64,000 nucleotides of DNA from Dyella sp. C9 (GCF_003332825.1 NZ_QIRF01000004.1:131241-195240); one strand, 5' to 3'. Counted from the first letter of the stretch, positions 23,940 to 33,377 are shown. The notes: generated by a model from the sequence alone, not told the origin. Made by a program: numbers and translations.

Positions 23940-25322
23940 TCAGGGGGACTTGGGGGCGGGCGAGCGCTCGAAGCTGCCGGCATCGCCCGGGAACACCACC
24001 GGGCTCTCGTAGCCGTCCCTCGATACCGCCGAGACGCCAAAGAACGCGTCGTCGATCACCACGTCCTTGAGCACGGCCTGCTCCACGTTGCCCACGCCGC
24101 GGCTGTACTGCCATTGCGGCGCGGTGGTGTCGCGCCAATGCACCACGTAGCCGGCCGCGCCCGGCACCTTCTTCCAGTGCACGGTGGTGTCGGTGGCCAG
24201 CGCACCTTCGATGGCGACGCCCGTGGGCGGCGCCGGCGCGCGGCTGAGTGAGGCCATGGTCACCGTGTTGAGCGCGGTGACGCGAGCCAGGTAGCGGAAG
24301 TCCACGCCGTCGATGGTGTCGCCGTAGCGGATGCCGTTTTCGGTGCGCAGGTCCTGGTGCTGGCGCGTGTAGTCCTCGTGGCCCTCGGTGACGCGTACCG
24401 CAGGGAAGCCGGCCTCGAGGAACGGCACCTGGTCGCCGCCGCGACCGTAGCGGTCGGTGCGGTAGACCATGCGCACGCGCAGGTCGGGCAGGTAGGTGGT
24501 GGCGATCTGCTCCATGTAGCGGGCCATGTTGCGCGAGGGCGAATCCACCTCGCCGCCGTGGTAGGCGCGGTACCTGGCCTGCTCCGGTGTCTCGTTGGTC
24601 TTGGTGCCCTCGGAGAAGATGCGCACCGTGGTGTTGTCCAGCACGCCGTTCTGGCCGTGGCTGTTGCCCACGATGTCGTTGTTGAGGTCGGCCTCGACCT
24701 GCCAGCCCTGCGCGACCGCGTAGTCGGCCAGCACCTTGCCGCCATACAGGCCTTGCTCCTCGCCCGACAGCGCGGCGAACACCAGGGTGGCGTCGTTGTC
24801 TTGCCTGGAGAGCAGGCGCGCCGCTTCCATCAGTGCGGCCACGCCGGAGGCATCGTCGTTGGCGCCGGGTGCGTCGCTGGTGGTGTTCATTACGTCGGTG
24901 ACGCGCGAATCGAGATGGCCGGTCATCACGATCACGCGCTTGGGATCGGTCTTGCCGCGCTTGATCGCCACCACGTCCATCACTTCGGTGGGCTGCGGCA
25001 CGCGCTTGCCAGTGAACACCTGCGAAGGCGTCACCACCTCGATGCAGCCGCCGCACTCCTTCGACATCTGCTCGAAGCGCGATTTCACCCAGCGACGGGC
25101 CGCGCCGATACCGCGGGTGTCCGATTGCGTATCGGAAAGAGTGTGGCGCGTACCAAAGCCCACCAGCTTCTCGATGGTGGCGTGCAACTCCGCCTCGCTG
25201 GGTGCGGTGGAGAGCGCCAGCAGGGCCGGCTGCGGATGCGGCTGTACCGGCGCCTCGTCGGCGCAGGCGGTGGAAACGGCCAGGCTCAGGGCCAGTGGCA
25301 GCAGCAAGGGACGTGGGCGCAT
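23940..25322 (-). CDS. M28-family zinc aminopeptidase, secreted
   Basis: A 460-residue protein with a signal peptide ([21 protein letters not shown]). The M28 catalytic domain (about residues 45-340) shows GHLDS, the bridging Asp in GANDDASGVAALMEA, the catalytic and zinc Glu pair in SGEEQGLYGG, a zinc Asp in LNNDIVGN and the last His in VTEGHEDYTRQHQDL. The C-terminal 100 residues look like a fibronectin type III or pre-peptidase C-like beta domain (TGVAIEGALATDTTVHWKKV). It releases N-terminal residues from peptides outside the cytoplasm. The glutaminyl cyclase gene follows upstream on the same strand, 81 bases away. Confidence 0.93.
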   Translation of the reverse strand: MRPRPLLLPLALSLAVSTACADEAPVQPHPQPALLALSTAPSEAELHATIEKLVGFGTRHTLSDTQSDTRGIGAARRWVKSRFEQMSKECGGCIEVVTPSQVFTGKRVPQPTEVMDVVAIKRGKTDPKRVIVMTGHLDSRVTDVMNTTSDAPGANDDASGVAALMEAARLLSRQDNDATLVFAALSGEEQGLYGGKVLADYAVAQGWQVEADLNNDIVGNSHGQNGVLDNTTVRIFSEGTKTNETPEQARYRAYHGGEVDSPSRNMARYMEQIATTYLPDLRVRMVYRTDRYGRGGDQVPFLEAGFPAVRVTEGHEDYTRQHQDLRTENGIRYGDTIDGVDFRYLARVTALNTVTMASLSRAPAPPTGVAIEGALATDTTVHWKKVPGAAGYVVHWRDTTAPQWQYSRGVGNVEQAVLKDVVIDDAFFGVSAVSRDGYESPVVFPGDAGSFERSPAPKSP

Positions 25323-25403
25323 CGGGTTCTCCGGTCAGGCAACGGCCCACTTTAGCGCTGCCCCGCCGGGGTGCCCCCTGCCGGAGGACAGGGGCGCTGC
25401 CGA

Positions 25404-26180
25404 TCAATGGGAGGACTTGGGCACCAGCTTGATCTCGAACAGCTTGGGCCAACGCTTGCCGGTGACGAACAGGCGGTCATGCTGGGCGTCGTAGGCGATG
25501 CCATTGGGCACGTCGTTGGCGGGGTCGGCCAGCTTGCTGTAGTCGAACAGGCCGGTGAGGTCGATCCAGCCGGTGACGTGGCCGGTGGCCGGGTCGATGC
25601 GCGCGATGCGGTCGGTCATCCACACATTGGCGTAGATCTCGCCCTTCACCCATTCCAGTTCGTTGAGGTTGGTCACCGGCTTGTCGCCGTCGGTGACCAT
25701 GATGCTGCCCACCGTCGCCAGCGTGGCCGGATCGAGCACGCGCAGCACCGGCGAACCGTCGCTCATGTAGATGTGCTTGTCGTCGCGGGTGAGCGCCCAG
25801 CCCTCGCCGGGATAGTTGAAGGTGTGCTGCTGCTTGAAGCTGGCCAGGTCGTAGACGAAGCCCAGCTGGTCCTTCCAGGTGAGCTGCACCAGGTGCGGGC
25901 CCCAGTCGACGATGCCTTCGCCGAAATACTGCGCGGGCAGGTCATGGCGCTGCACCACCTTGCCGGTTTCCAGTTCCACCTTGCGCACGGTCGACTCGCC
26001 CGCCTCGCCGGTGCTCTCGTAGAGGTAGCCGTCCTTGTAGAACAGGCCCTCGGTGTAGGCCGAGGTGTCGTGCGGATAAACGTGGACCACGCGGTAGCCA
26101 TAGACCGGCGTGTCGGCCTGGGCAGAGGCGGTGGCGGCGAGCGCGCCAAGCAAGGTCGCGCAGGTGAGCCAACGGATCAT
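25404..26180 (-). CDS. Glutaminyl-peptide cyclotransferase (plant/bacterial beta-propeller type)
   Basis: A 258-residue protein with a signal peptide (MIRWLTCATLLGALAATASA). It turns N-terminal glutamine of exported peptides into pyroglutamate. The single-domain five-bladed propeller family is recognised from YPHDTSAYTEGLFYKDGYLYESTGEAG near the start and LNELEWVKGEIYANVWMTDRIARIDPATG near residues 170-200. Most family members have about 250-290 residues, so it is full length. It lies beside an M28 aminopeptidase, whose action would be blocked by pyroglutamate ends; a joint role in peptide turnover is inference. Confidence 0.93.
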   Translation of the reverse strand: MIRWLTCATLLGALAATASAQADTPVYGYRVVHVYPHDTSAYTEGLFYKDGYLYESTGEAGESTVRKVELETGKVVQRHDLPAQYFGEGIVDWGPHLVQLTWKDQLGFVYDLASFKQQHTFNYPGEGWALTRDDKHIYMSDGSPVLRVLDPATLATVGSIMVTDGDKPVTNLNELEWVKGEIYANVWMTDRIARIDPATGHVTGWIDLTGLFDYSKLADPANDVPNGIAYDAQHDRLFVTGKRWPKLFEIKLVPKSSH

Positions 26181-26218
26181 GCAGGGTTTCCTTGTGGTGT
26201 TGCGTGTAGGTGGCCGAT

Positions 26219-27595
26219 TCAGTGCAGGGCGCGCACGCGGAAATTCTTTCCCTTGATGCGCCCGGCGCGCAGGCGCTCCAGCGCCTTGTTCGCAAGATCG
26301 CGCCGGATCGCCACGTAGGCACGCGTGGCGAACACGTCGATCTTGCCGATGTCCTTGGCATCCAGGCCGGCATCACCGGTCAGGGCACCCAGGATGTCGC
26401 CGGGGCGCAGCTTGTCCTGCCGCCCTGCGTCGATCACTAACGTTTTCATCGGCGCCAGGTTGAGCTGCTTGCCGCGCGAGGCTTGCACCTTGAGCGGCTG
26501 CCATGGCAGCGGCTGGCCCAGCTGGTCTTCGATGTTGAGCGCCTTGGGGCGTTCGCGCGGGGTGACCAGGGTCAGCGCCAGCCCCGCCTCGCCGGCACGG
26601 CCGGTGCGGCCCACGCGGTGGGTGTGGGTGTCCGGGTCGTGCGCGATGTCGTAGCTCACCACCAGCGGCAGGGCGCTGATGTCCAGGCCGCGCGCGGCCA
26701 CGTCGGTGGCCACCAGGATGGAGCAACTGCGGTTGGCGAACTGCACCAGCACTTCGTCGCGGTCGCGCTGCTCCATGTCGCCGTGCAGGGCCAGTGCCGA
26801 GAAGCCGCGCTTGTCCAGCTCGTCCGCCACGGCGTCCACGTCCTTGCGCATGTTGCAGAACACCAGGGCGTGTTGCGCGTGCTCCTTGCCCAGCAGCTGG
26901 GCAAGCGCATCGAGCTTCTGTGCCGGCTCCACTTCGTGGAAGCGCTGCTCGATAGTCGCCTCGTCGTGCGGCGTGTCCACCGTCACCTCCACCGGGTCGC
27001 GCTGCAGGCGCTTGCTGACCTGGCGGATCTCCTCGGCATAGGTGGCGGAGAACAGCAGGGTCTGGTGATGCTTGGCGATGCGCCCGACGATATCGTCGAT
27101 GGCTTCGGAGAAGCCCATGTCGAGCATGCGGTCGGCTTCGTCCAGCACCAGCACCTTGATGCCGCCGCCATGCAGGCTGCCGCGCTTGAGGTGCTCCTGC
27201 ACGCGGCCGGGCGTGCCGACCACGATATGCGGGTCATGGGTGAGCGAGGCCAGCTGAGGTCCCAGCGGCATGCCACCGCACAGGGTAAGCAGCTTCACGT
27301 TGGGCGTGTTGGCGGCGAGCTTGCGAATCGCCTTGCTGACCTGGTCGGCCAGTTCGCGCGTGGGGCACAGCACCAGCGCCTGGAGGCGGATGGTCTCCAC
27401 ATCCAGCTGCTGCAGCAGGCCCAGGCCGAAGGCGGCGGTCTTGCCGCTGCCGGTGCGGGCCTGGGCGATGACATCACGGCCTTCCAGGATGGGCGGCAGG
27501 CTGAGCGCCTGCACCGGCGTCATCTCGGTGTAGCCAAGGGTCTCCACGCTGGCCAGCAGCGCGGGTTTGAGCGGGAGCGTACGGAAATCGGTCAT
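26219..27595 (-). CDS. dbpA: ATP-dependent RNA helicase DbpA
   Basis: A 458-residue DEAD-box helicase that acts on 23S rRNA hairpin 92 during large-subunit assembly. Motifs in order: Q-motif (YTEMTPVQALSLPPIL), Walker A ARTGSGKT, PTREL, GTPGR, DEAD (LVLDEADRML), SAT, and HRVGRTGRAG. The C-terminal 75 residues (MKTLVIDAGRQDKLRPGDILGALTGDAG...KIDVFATRAYVAI) are the DbpA RNA-binding domain. Start at MTDFRTLPLKP by alignment with the family; the ribosome site there is weak. Confidence 0.96.
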   Translation of the reverse strand: MTDFRTLPLKPALLASVETLGYTEMTPVQALSLPPILEGRDVIAQARTGSGKTAAFGLGLLQQLDVETIRLQALVLCPTRELADQVSKAIRKLAANTPNVKLLTLCGGMPLGPQLASLTHDPHIVVGTPGRVQEHLKRGSLHGGGIKVLVLDEADRMLDMGFSEAIDDIVGRIAKHHQTLLFSATYAEEIRQVSKRLQRDPVEVTVDTPHDEATIEQRFHEVEPAQKLDALAQLLGKEHAQHALVFCNMRKDVDAVADELDKRGFSALALHGDMEQRDRDEVLVQFANRSCSILVATDVAARGLDISALPLVVSYDIAHDPDTHTHRVGRTGRAGEAGLALTLVTPRERPKALNIEDQLGQPLPWQPLKVQASRGKQLNLAPMKTLVIDAGRQDKLRPGDILGALTGDAGLDAKDIGKIDVFATRAYVAIRRDLANKALERLRAGRIKGKNFRVRALH

Positions 27596-27696
27596 GCGAC
27601 ATGATCGCATGGCCAGGGCCGGGGACGGGGGATGGGTCGTGGGCACCCCGGGATCGCCAACTCGGCGGCCTGGTGCCCAACACAAGCTTCAAGCGC

Positions 27697-27745
27697 GGGC
27701 TGGGTGAGCGGTAGCGCGCATCAATGCGCCCGCACTACCCAGCCC
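27697..27745 (-). terminator. Long inverted repeat after the sugar transporter gene
   Basis: GGGCTGGGT (27697-27705) pairs with ACCCAGCCC (27737-27745), with a partial inner stem GCGC/GCGC. It begins 11 bases after the transporter stop on the minus strand, ahead of dbpA. Confidence 0.6.
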
Positions 27746-27755
27746 CCACCTCGCT

Positions 27756-29195
27756 TCAGCCCTGCATCTGCTCCAGCTCCATACCCTTGGTCTCGCGCAC
27801 CGATTTCAGCACGAAGATCAGCGAGAGCAGGGCAAACAGCGCGTACAGGCCGTAGGCGAAGGCCAGGCCCACTTCGGCCAGCGCCGGAAAGCTGCTGGTG
27901 ATGACGAAGTTGGCCAGCCACTGGGCCGAGGCAGCCACCGCCAGCGCGATGGCGCGGATGCGGTTGGGAAACATCTCGCCCAGCAGTACCCACACCATCG
28001 GGCCCCAGCTGAGGCCGAAGAAGATCACATAGGCATTGGCCGAGACCAGCGCGACCATGTTCCACGGCGCCGGCAGGCTCAGGGACGCGCCGCTGCCGGT
28101 GGCCTGCGAGAAGCACCACGCCATCATGCCCAGGGTGAGGGTCATGCCGGCCGAGCCGATCACCAGCAGCGGCTTGCGGCCGATGCGGTCGACCAGGGCG
28201 ATCGCCACCAGGGTCACCAGCACGTTCAGCACCGAGGTGGCCACTGTGATGGAGAACGAATCGGACTCGCTGAAGCCCACCGAGTGCCACAGCGTGGACG
28301 AGTAATAGAAGATGACGTTGATGCCGACGAACTGCTGGAACACCGACAGCAGGATGCCGATCCACACCACCGGCAGCAGGCCCAGGCGCGGACCGCACAG
28401 GTCCTTCAGGGTGGGGCGGTATTCCGAATGCAGGCTGTCCTGGATGTCCTTGACCTTGGCGTTGAGCGCGCCTTCGTCATGCATGTCCAGCACCTGGCGC
28501 AGCACGTCGTGCGCCTCGGACAGGCGACCCTTCGCCACCAGGTGGCGCGGCGATTCCGGCACGCCCAGCACCAGCGAGCCGTAGATCAGCGCAGGCACCA
28601 CTGCCACCAGGAACATCCAGCGCCATGCGGCCAGGCCCATCCACAAGGTCTGCGACGCGCCGCCGGCGGTGCCGGCCAGCCAGGCATCGCTCAACAGTGC
28701 AGCGAAGATGCCGAGCACGATGGCCAGCTGCTGCAGCGACCCAAGGCGCCCACGCACGGCAGCGGGGGAAATCTCCGCGATATAGGTGGGCGCGATCACC
28801 GAGGCCATGCCCACGCCGATGCCGCCGACCAGCCGCCAGAACACCAGGCTGGCCACGCCCGACACCAGACCCGAGCCCAGCGCACTGAGTGCAAGGAACA
28901 GTGCCGCGACCTGCATGCTGCGCACGCGACCGAAACGATCCGCCAGCGGGCCGGCGTACCACGCGCCCACCGCCGAGCCCAGCAGCGCGCAGGACACGGC
29001 AAAGCCGATCTGTCCCGCACCCAGGCCGAAGTTGCCGCGCACCGCATCCACCGCGCCGTTGATCACCGCGGTATCGAAGCCAAACAGGAAGCCGCCCAAG
29101 GCAGCGGCTGCAGCGATCAGCACCACGCGCGCGGTGGCCTTGCTGCCAAGATCATCGACGGCGGTGCCCGACGTCGGTGTGGAATTCAAATTCAT
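27756..29195 (-). CDS. Sugar porter family MFS transporter (XylE/GalP-like)
   Basis: A 479-residue, 12-helix proton-sugar symporter. Family signatures: GFDTAVINGA in helix 1, GPLADRFGRVRSM between helices 2 and 3, RLVGGIGVGMASVIAPTYIAEISPAAVRGRLGSLQQLAIVLGI in helices 4-5, PESPRHLVAKGR at the end of the first half, QQFVGINVIFYYSS in helix 7 and the matching DRIGRKPLL. The second half ends PETKG-like (VRETKGMELE). A single-sugar substrate (glucose, xylose, galactose or arabinose) cannot be told from sequence alone. No sugar-catabolism genes lie beside it. Confidence 0.94.
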   Translation of the reverse strand: MNLNSTPTSGTAVDDLGSKATARVVLIAAAAALGGFLFGFDTAVINGAVDAVRGNFGLGAGQIGFAVSCALLGSAVGAWYAGPLADRFGRVRSMQVAALFLALSALGSGLVSGVASLVFWRLVGGIGVGMASVIAPTYIAEISPAAVRGRLGSLQQLAIVLGIFAALLSDAWLAGTAGGASQTLWMGLAAWRWMFLVAVVPALIYGSLVLGVPESPRHLVAKGRLSEAHDVLRQVLDMHDEGALNAKVKDIQDSLHSEYRPTLKDLCGPRLGLLPVVWIGILLSVFQQFVGINVIFYYSSTLWHSVGFSESDSFSITVATSVLNVLVTLVAIALVDRIGRKPLLVIGSAGMTLTLGMMAWCFSQATGSGASLSLPAPWNMVALVSANAYVIFFGLSWGPMVWVLLGEMFPNRIRAIALAVAASAQWLANFVITSSFPALAEVGLAFAYGLYALFALLSLIFVLKSVRETKGMELEQMQG

Positions 29196-29733
29196 CGCCT
29201 CTCCCCGTTGCAGAGTCCGGCGATTCTGCGCTGGCAGCGCCGGCTGATCGAAGTGAATACGTATGCACTAGCGAGGCAGGGTTGTCGAGGTTTTTGCGCC
29301 GCGGGAGGGATTGGTGCAGGTGCGCAAGGGCAGCAGGACGACGCTGTGCGCGGTGGTATGAGGATCCGGTGATTTTGGACGTGCGGAAATGATGCGATGC
29401 ATCACGGTGACGTCGGTTGGGAGGGCTGAGGCAGGAATGGCCGCTCACCCCGGCCTTCTCTTCCACGGGAGACCTTCGGGTCGCCCTTGGAGAGAGGAAG
29501 TGAGAGCCGCACCGCCCAGGCTCTAAGCCCTCAATGCCACGATGCGTTGCGGTGTGGCGGCTGTCCCCGAGGTAGCACGTCGCCGATCCGGCAGGACGTC
29601 GAAACGCACGCCGCGTAGGCGGCAAGCTGGCGGGAGTACCGCGTAGGGCGAAAGTCGCGGGTACGACGACCGTCGCGAACGGCGGTCGCGCACAGGGGGC
29701 GCTCCTGCAAGGGAGTTGCGCGGGATGGGGTGG
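29196..29733. other. Intergenic region, 538 bases, with decayed repeats
   Basis: No gene. It holds the upstream region of the sugar transporter and several decayed repeats. One is a CTCTTCC...GGAGAG-like copy at about 29451-29500 (ending GGAGAGAGGAAGTGAGAG). Another is an inverted TCGCGCACAGGGGGCGCTCCTGCAA element at 29684-29710, related to the copies at 45.7 and 59.5 kb. Arg/Gly-rich frames here look like shadows. Confidence 0.55.
29684..29710. repeat. GTAGGAGYGC...CTGTGCGCGACC repeat, inverted copy
   Basis: GGTCGCGCACAGG, then GGGCGCTCCTGCAA. It is the reverse of the elements seen at 45661-45684, 45821-45846 and 59471-59495. Confidence 0.65.
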
Positions 29734-30453
29734 TCACCACTGCGTGCGATGGGGCAGCAGCCCCTTCAGCTCCGCGTCCGTCAGGTTGCGCCACTGCCCC
29801 GGCTTCAGGTGCCCGAGCTTCACATTGACGATGCGCACGCGGCGCAACTGCGTGACGCGGTAGCCGAACGCCGCCGCCATCAGGCGGATCTGCCGGTTCA
29901 GGCCCTGGGTGAGGATGATGGCGAAGCCGAACTTGGCGATCCTGCGCACCTTGCACGGCTTGGTCATCTGGCCGTGGATGCGCACGCCGCGCGCCATGCC
30001 GGCGAGGAATTCGTCGGTGACCGGCTTGTTCACCGCCACCAGGTATTCCTTCTCGTGGTTGTTCTCCGAGCGCAGGATCTCGTTGACGATGTCGCCGTTG
30101 CTGGTGAGCAGGATCAGGCCTTCCGAATCCTTGTCCAGGCGTCCGATCGGGAAGATGCGCTCCTGGTGGTCGACGAAGTCGACGATGTTGTCCTTCACCG
30201 TGCTGTCGGTGGTGCAGGTGACGCCTACCGGCTTGTTCAGCGCGATGTACACGGCTCGCTTGGCCGAGGGCGTGTGCGCGAGGATGCGCGCCTTGACGAT
30301 CTCGTCATCGACCCGTACTTCGTCGCCTTCCAGCGCCTTGGCGCCGGTGGTGACCACTTCACCGTTGATGGTGACGCGACCGGCCAGCAGCAGCTCGTCC
30401 GCCTCGCGGCGGGAGCAGATGCCGGCTTCGCTGATGTATTTGTTGACGCGCAT
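29734..30453 (-). CDS. rluF: 23S rRNA pseudouridine(2604) synthase
   Basis: A 239-residue RsuA/RluB-family enzyme. An S4 RNA-binding domain comes first (MRVNKYISEAGICSRREADELLLAGRVTINGEVV). The catalytic domain follows with the nucleophile Asp in FPIGRLDKDSEGLILLT. The KEYLVAVNKPVTDEFLAGM, QGLNRQIRLMAAAFGY and LGHLKPGQWRNLTDAEL segments match E. coli RluF closely, rather than RluB or RluE. It modifies U2604 in 23S rRNA. Full length for the family. Confidence 0.92.
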   Translation of the reverse strand: MRVNKYISEAGICSRREADELLLAGRVTINGEVVTTGAKALEGDEVRVDDEIVKARILAHTPSAKRAVYIALNKPVGVTCTTDSTVKDNIVDFVDHQERIFPIGRLDKDSEGLILLTSNGDIVNEILRSENNHEKEYLVAVNKPVTDEFLAGMARGVRIHGQMTKPCKVRRIAKFGFAIILTQGLNRQIRLMAAAFGYRVTQLRRVRIVNVKLGHLKPGQWRNLTDAELKGLLPHRTQW

Positions 30454-30477
30454 AGTGGAGACCAGACCTTCCTACGG

Positions 30478-30555
30478 CGTCATTCCGGCGAAAGCCGGAA
30501 TCCAGCGTCCTTGCACGTGGAAAGGCGCTGGATCCCAGCCTTCGCTGGGATGACG
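30478..30555. repeat. REP-like repeat, copy 3
   Basis: The cleanest copy: CGTCATTCCGGCGAAAGCCGG at one end, CCCAGCCTTCGCTGGGATGACG at the other, joined by AATCCAGCG...AAAGGCGCTGG. It lies between rluF and yadH. Confidence 0.9.
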
Positions 30556-30566
30556 GTCAAAAACCA

Positions 30567-31340
30567 TTACGAGCGCAAGCCCACGCCGCGCTTGAGCAAC
30601 TGCAGCGCCACGACGGCCAGGCCCACCACGAAGGCGAGCATCACCGCGAACGCCACCCAAATGTTCACGTCGCTCACGCCCAGCACGCCGAAGCGGAACG
30701 CGTTCACCATGTACAGGATCGGGTTCACCATCGAGATGCTGCGCCAGGGCTCGCCCAGCAGGTCAACCGAGTAGAACACGCCACCCAGGTAGGTGAGCGG
30801 GGTGAGCACGAAGGTGGGCACCAAGGCGATGTCGTCGAACTTCTTGGCGAACACCGCATTGACGAAGCCGGCCAGCGAGAACACCGTGGCGCCCAGCAGC
30901 ACCGACAGGAAGGTCACGACCGGATGTGCCACGTGCAGGTCGGTGAAGAACAGCGCGATCAGCAGCACCAGGGCGCCCACGATCAGGCCGCGGGCGACGG
31001 CGCCGGTCACGTAGCCCAGCAGGATCACCCAGTTGGGCATCGGCGACACCAGCATCTCTTCCACGGCGCGACTGAACTTGGCGCCGAAGAACGAGCTGGA
31101 GATGTTGCCGTAGCTGTTGGTGATGATGCTCATCATCACCAGGCCGGGCACGATGTACTGCATGTAGGTGAAGCCGTGCATCTGGCCGATGCGGCTGCCG
31201 ATCAGCTTGCCGAAGATCACGAAGTACAGCGTCATCGTGATGGCGGGCGGGATCAGCGTCTGGGTCCAGATGCGCATGATGCGCACGATCTCGCGCCGGA
31301 CGATGGTGTTGAGCGCGACGAGGTTGGCGGTGCCGTTCAT
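30567..31340 (-). CDS. yadH: ABC-2 type exporter permease
   Basis: A 257-residue inner-membrane protein with six helices and the ABC-2 pattern (IPPAITMTLYFVIFGKLIGSRIG, then FVLTPLTYLGGVFYSVDLLGEPWR). It is typical of the YadH permease that pairs with YadG. Start overlaps the ATPase stop (ATGA). Substrate unknown; drug or lipid export is usually assumed. Confidence 0.93.
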   Translation of the reverse strand: MNGTANLVALNTIVRREIVRIMRIWTQTLIPPAITMTLYFVIFGKLIGSRIGQMHGFTYMQYIVPGLVMMSIITNSYGNISSSFFGAKFSRAVEEMLVSPMPNWVILLGYVTGAVARGLIVGALVLLIALFFTDLHVAHPVVTFLSVLLGATVFSLAGFVNAVFAKKFDDIALVPTFVLTPLTYLGGVFYSVDLLGEPWRSISMVNPILYMVNAFRFGVLGVSDVNIWVAFAVMLAFVVGLAVVALQLLKRGVGLRS

Positions 31341-32290
31341 GCGGCCTTCTCCACGGTGTCCTTACGGCCGTTCTCCACGAGTCGCACGAACAGTTCTTCC
31401 AGTCGGTTGGTCTTGTTGCGCATCGAGGTCACGGTCATGCCGCGCTCGCTCAGTGCCGCGAACAGCGAATTGAGGTCATGCGAGCGGGACATCTCCGCTT
31501 CCAGCGTGTGCTCGTCCTGGCGGCGTAGCGTGATGCCCGGGATGCTGGGCAGCTCGACCGGCACCTGGGTGATGTCCAGCACGAAGGTTTCCACGTCCAG
31601 CGAGGCCAGCAGGCGCTTCATCGAGGTGTTCTCCACGATGGTGCCGTGGTCGATGATGGCGATGTTGCGGCACAGCTGCTCGGCTTCCTCCAGGTAATGC
31701 GTGGTGAGGATCACCGTGGTGCCGGCGGCGTTGATGCCGCTGACGAACTGCCACATGGAGCGGCGGATCTCGATGTCCACACCGGCGGTGGGTTCGTCCA
31801 GGATCAGCAGCTTGGGCTCGTTCATCATGGCGCGGGCGATCATCAGGCGGCGCTTCATGCCGCCGGAGAGCATGCGTGCCTGGTGCTGCGCCTTGTCCCA
31901 CAGGCGCAGCTCCTTGAGGTACTTCTCGGCGCGTTCGGCGGCGATCTTGCGGGGAATGCCGTAGAAACCGGCCTCATTGACGCAGATGTCGAACGGCTTC
32001 TCGAACTGGTTGAAGTTGATTTCCTGGGGTACCAGGCCGATCAGCTGCATGGCCTTGCCGCGCTGCTTGTTCACGGATACGCCGAACACCTGCGCGTCGC
32101 CGCTGCTGGCGTTGACCAGGGACGACAGGATGCCGATCAGGGTGGACTTGCCGGCGCCGTTGGGGCCGAGCAAGGCGAAGAAATCGCCCGGTTGGACCGT
32201 GAGACTGATGCCCTTGAGGGCTTCGACGCCATTGCTGTAGGTCTTGCGCAGGTTGTCGACAACCAGCGCGGGTGTGGAAGAGGGGGACAT
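31337..32290 (-). CDS. yadG: ABC transporter ATP-binding protein
   Basis: A 317-residue ATPase. Walker A GPNGAGKST (near residue 45), Q-loop LVPQEINFNQFEKPFD, signature LSGGMKRRLMIARAMM, Walker B LLILDEPTAGVD and the H-loop TTHYLEEAE. The C-terminal 90 residues are the regulatory extension found in YadG-type subunits. Start set at MSPSSTPALV; a GTG 9 bases earlier is possible. Forms an exporter with the overlapping YadH gene. Confidence 0.94.
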   Translation of the reverse strand: MSPSSTPALVVDNLRKTYSNGVEALKGISLTVQPGDFFALLGPNGAGKSTLIGILSSLVNASSGDAQVFGVSVNKQRGKAMQLIGLVPQEINFNQFEKPFDICVNEAGFYGIPRKIAAERAEKYLKELRLWDKAQHQARMLSGGMKRRLMIARAMMNEPKLLILDEPTAGVDIEIRRSMWQFVSGINAAGTTVILTTHYLEEAEQLCRNIAIIDHGTIVENTSMKRLLASLDVETFVLDITQVPVELPSIPGITLRRQDEHTLEAEMSRSHDLNSLFAALSERGMTVTSMRNKTNRLEELFVRLVENGRKDTVEKAA

Positions 32291-32383
32291 GGGCTGCACC
32301 GAAGGGGCCAGCCTTTTATTATACGTGGCTTGCCCAGGCCGACCGGCCCGGGCCCGAGATCACATCGTTTCCCCGGAAAACCC

Positions 32384-33127
32384 ATGGCCGAACAGTTCCA
32401 GCTCCGTCTCGTCGACAGCACCATGCTGGCGCCCACCGTGCGCCACATGGCCTTTGAGCGTGCCGACGGACAGCCGCTGGCCTTCGTGCCGGGGCAGTTC
32501 CTGCAGATCCATTTCCACTACGACGACGGCACCGCCACCAAGCGCAGCTATTCGGTGGGCACGGTGGGCGACGGTTCCTCGCCGGTGCAGCGCATCGAGA
32601 TCGCGGTGAGCTACGTGGAGGGCGGCGCCGCCACCAAGTTGCTGGGCGGACTGGACATCGGTGGCGTCATCGACGCCAGCGGCCCTTACGGCCGCTTTTG
32701 CCTGCAGGCCGGCGACAGCAACGGCCGCTACCTGCTGCTGGCCACCGGTACCGGCGTCACCCCGTACCGCGCCATGCTTCCGCAGATCGCCGAACTGGTG
32801 AAGCAGGGGCGCGAAGTGGTGCTGCTGTACGGTGCGCGCAACGAGACCGAACTGCTCTACGGCGAGGAGTTCGAGGCCTTTGCGCAGGCCCATCCGGGCT
32901 TCAGCTTCTACGGCTGCCTGAGCCGCCAGCCGCGCGCGGTGCCGCGTCCCAACGACCGCGCCGGCCACGTGCAGACCGTGCTGGCCGAGCTGGCGCCCAG
33001 CGCCGAACGCGACATCGCCTACCTGTGCGGCAACCCGAACATGGTCGATACGGCCTTCGCGGCGCTCAAGGAATTCGGCCTGCCGGTAGCCCACATCCGT
33101 CGCGAGAAGTACGTCTCCTCGCGCTGA
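32384..33127 (+). CDS. fpr: Ferredoxin/flavodoxin-NADP+ reductase
   Basis: A 247-residue FAD enzyme moving electrons between NADPH and ferredoxin or flavodoxin. FAD site RSYSVGTVGDGS (residues 55-65), NADP-binding GTGVTPYRAMLPQIAEL, YGARNETELLY, and CGNPNMVDTAFAALKEFG. The C-terminus ends EKYVSSR, like bacterial Fpr proteins. Start at MAEQFQLRLVDSTML. Divergent from yadGH. It probably helps oxidative-stress repair and reductase activation; the expression trigger is not visible. Confidence 0.93.
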   Translation: MAEQFQLRLVDSTMLAPTVRHMAFERADGQPLAFVPGQFLQIHFHYDDGTATKRSYSVGTVGDGSSPVQRIEIAVSYVEGGAATKLLGGLDIGGVIDASGPYGRFCLQAGDSNGRYLLLATGTGVTPYRAMLPQIAELVKQGREVVLLYGARNETELLYGEEFEAFAQAHPGFSFYGCLSRQPRAVPRPNDRAGHVQTVLAELAPSAERDIAYLCGNPNMVDTAFAALKEFGLPVAHIRREKYVSSR

Positions 33128-33258
33128 CGGCCCCGGGCCGGCTTCACGCCGCCTCAACCCCGCGTTCAAGTTGCGTCGACATAGGCCGCTAACCGGTGGC
33201 CTAGCACGCACGCGCCTGCTTATTTATTGATCAGCTCCGGCGCCGTGAGCGTCAAAAA

Positions 33259-33274
33259 TGTGACGCGGTTCACA
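33259..33274 (+). promoter_or_regulatory. Perfect CRP/Clp site upstream of the mini-pilin gene
   Basis: TGTGA-N6-TCACA, with no mismatch in either half. A -10-like TATCAA sits at 33301-33306, placing the site about 42 bases before the expected start, a class II activator position. In Xanthomonadales the CRP-like protein Clp binds this motif and is tuned by c-di-GMP in some species. Confidence 0.75.
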
Positions 33275-33377
33275 TTGCCGACACCTGTACGGGTTTTGCA
33301 TATCAAGCCCCCGGCACGCCACGCCGATAGACCCGACAAGTGCCCCCTTTTCTTGAGGGGCGCCGGAAGGGGCGTTT

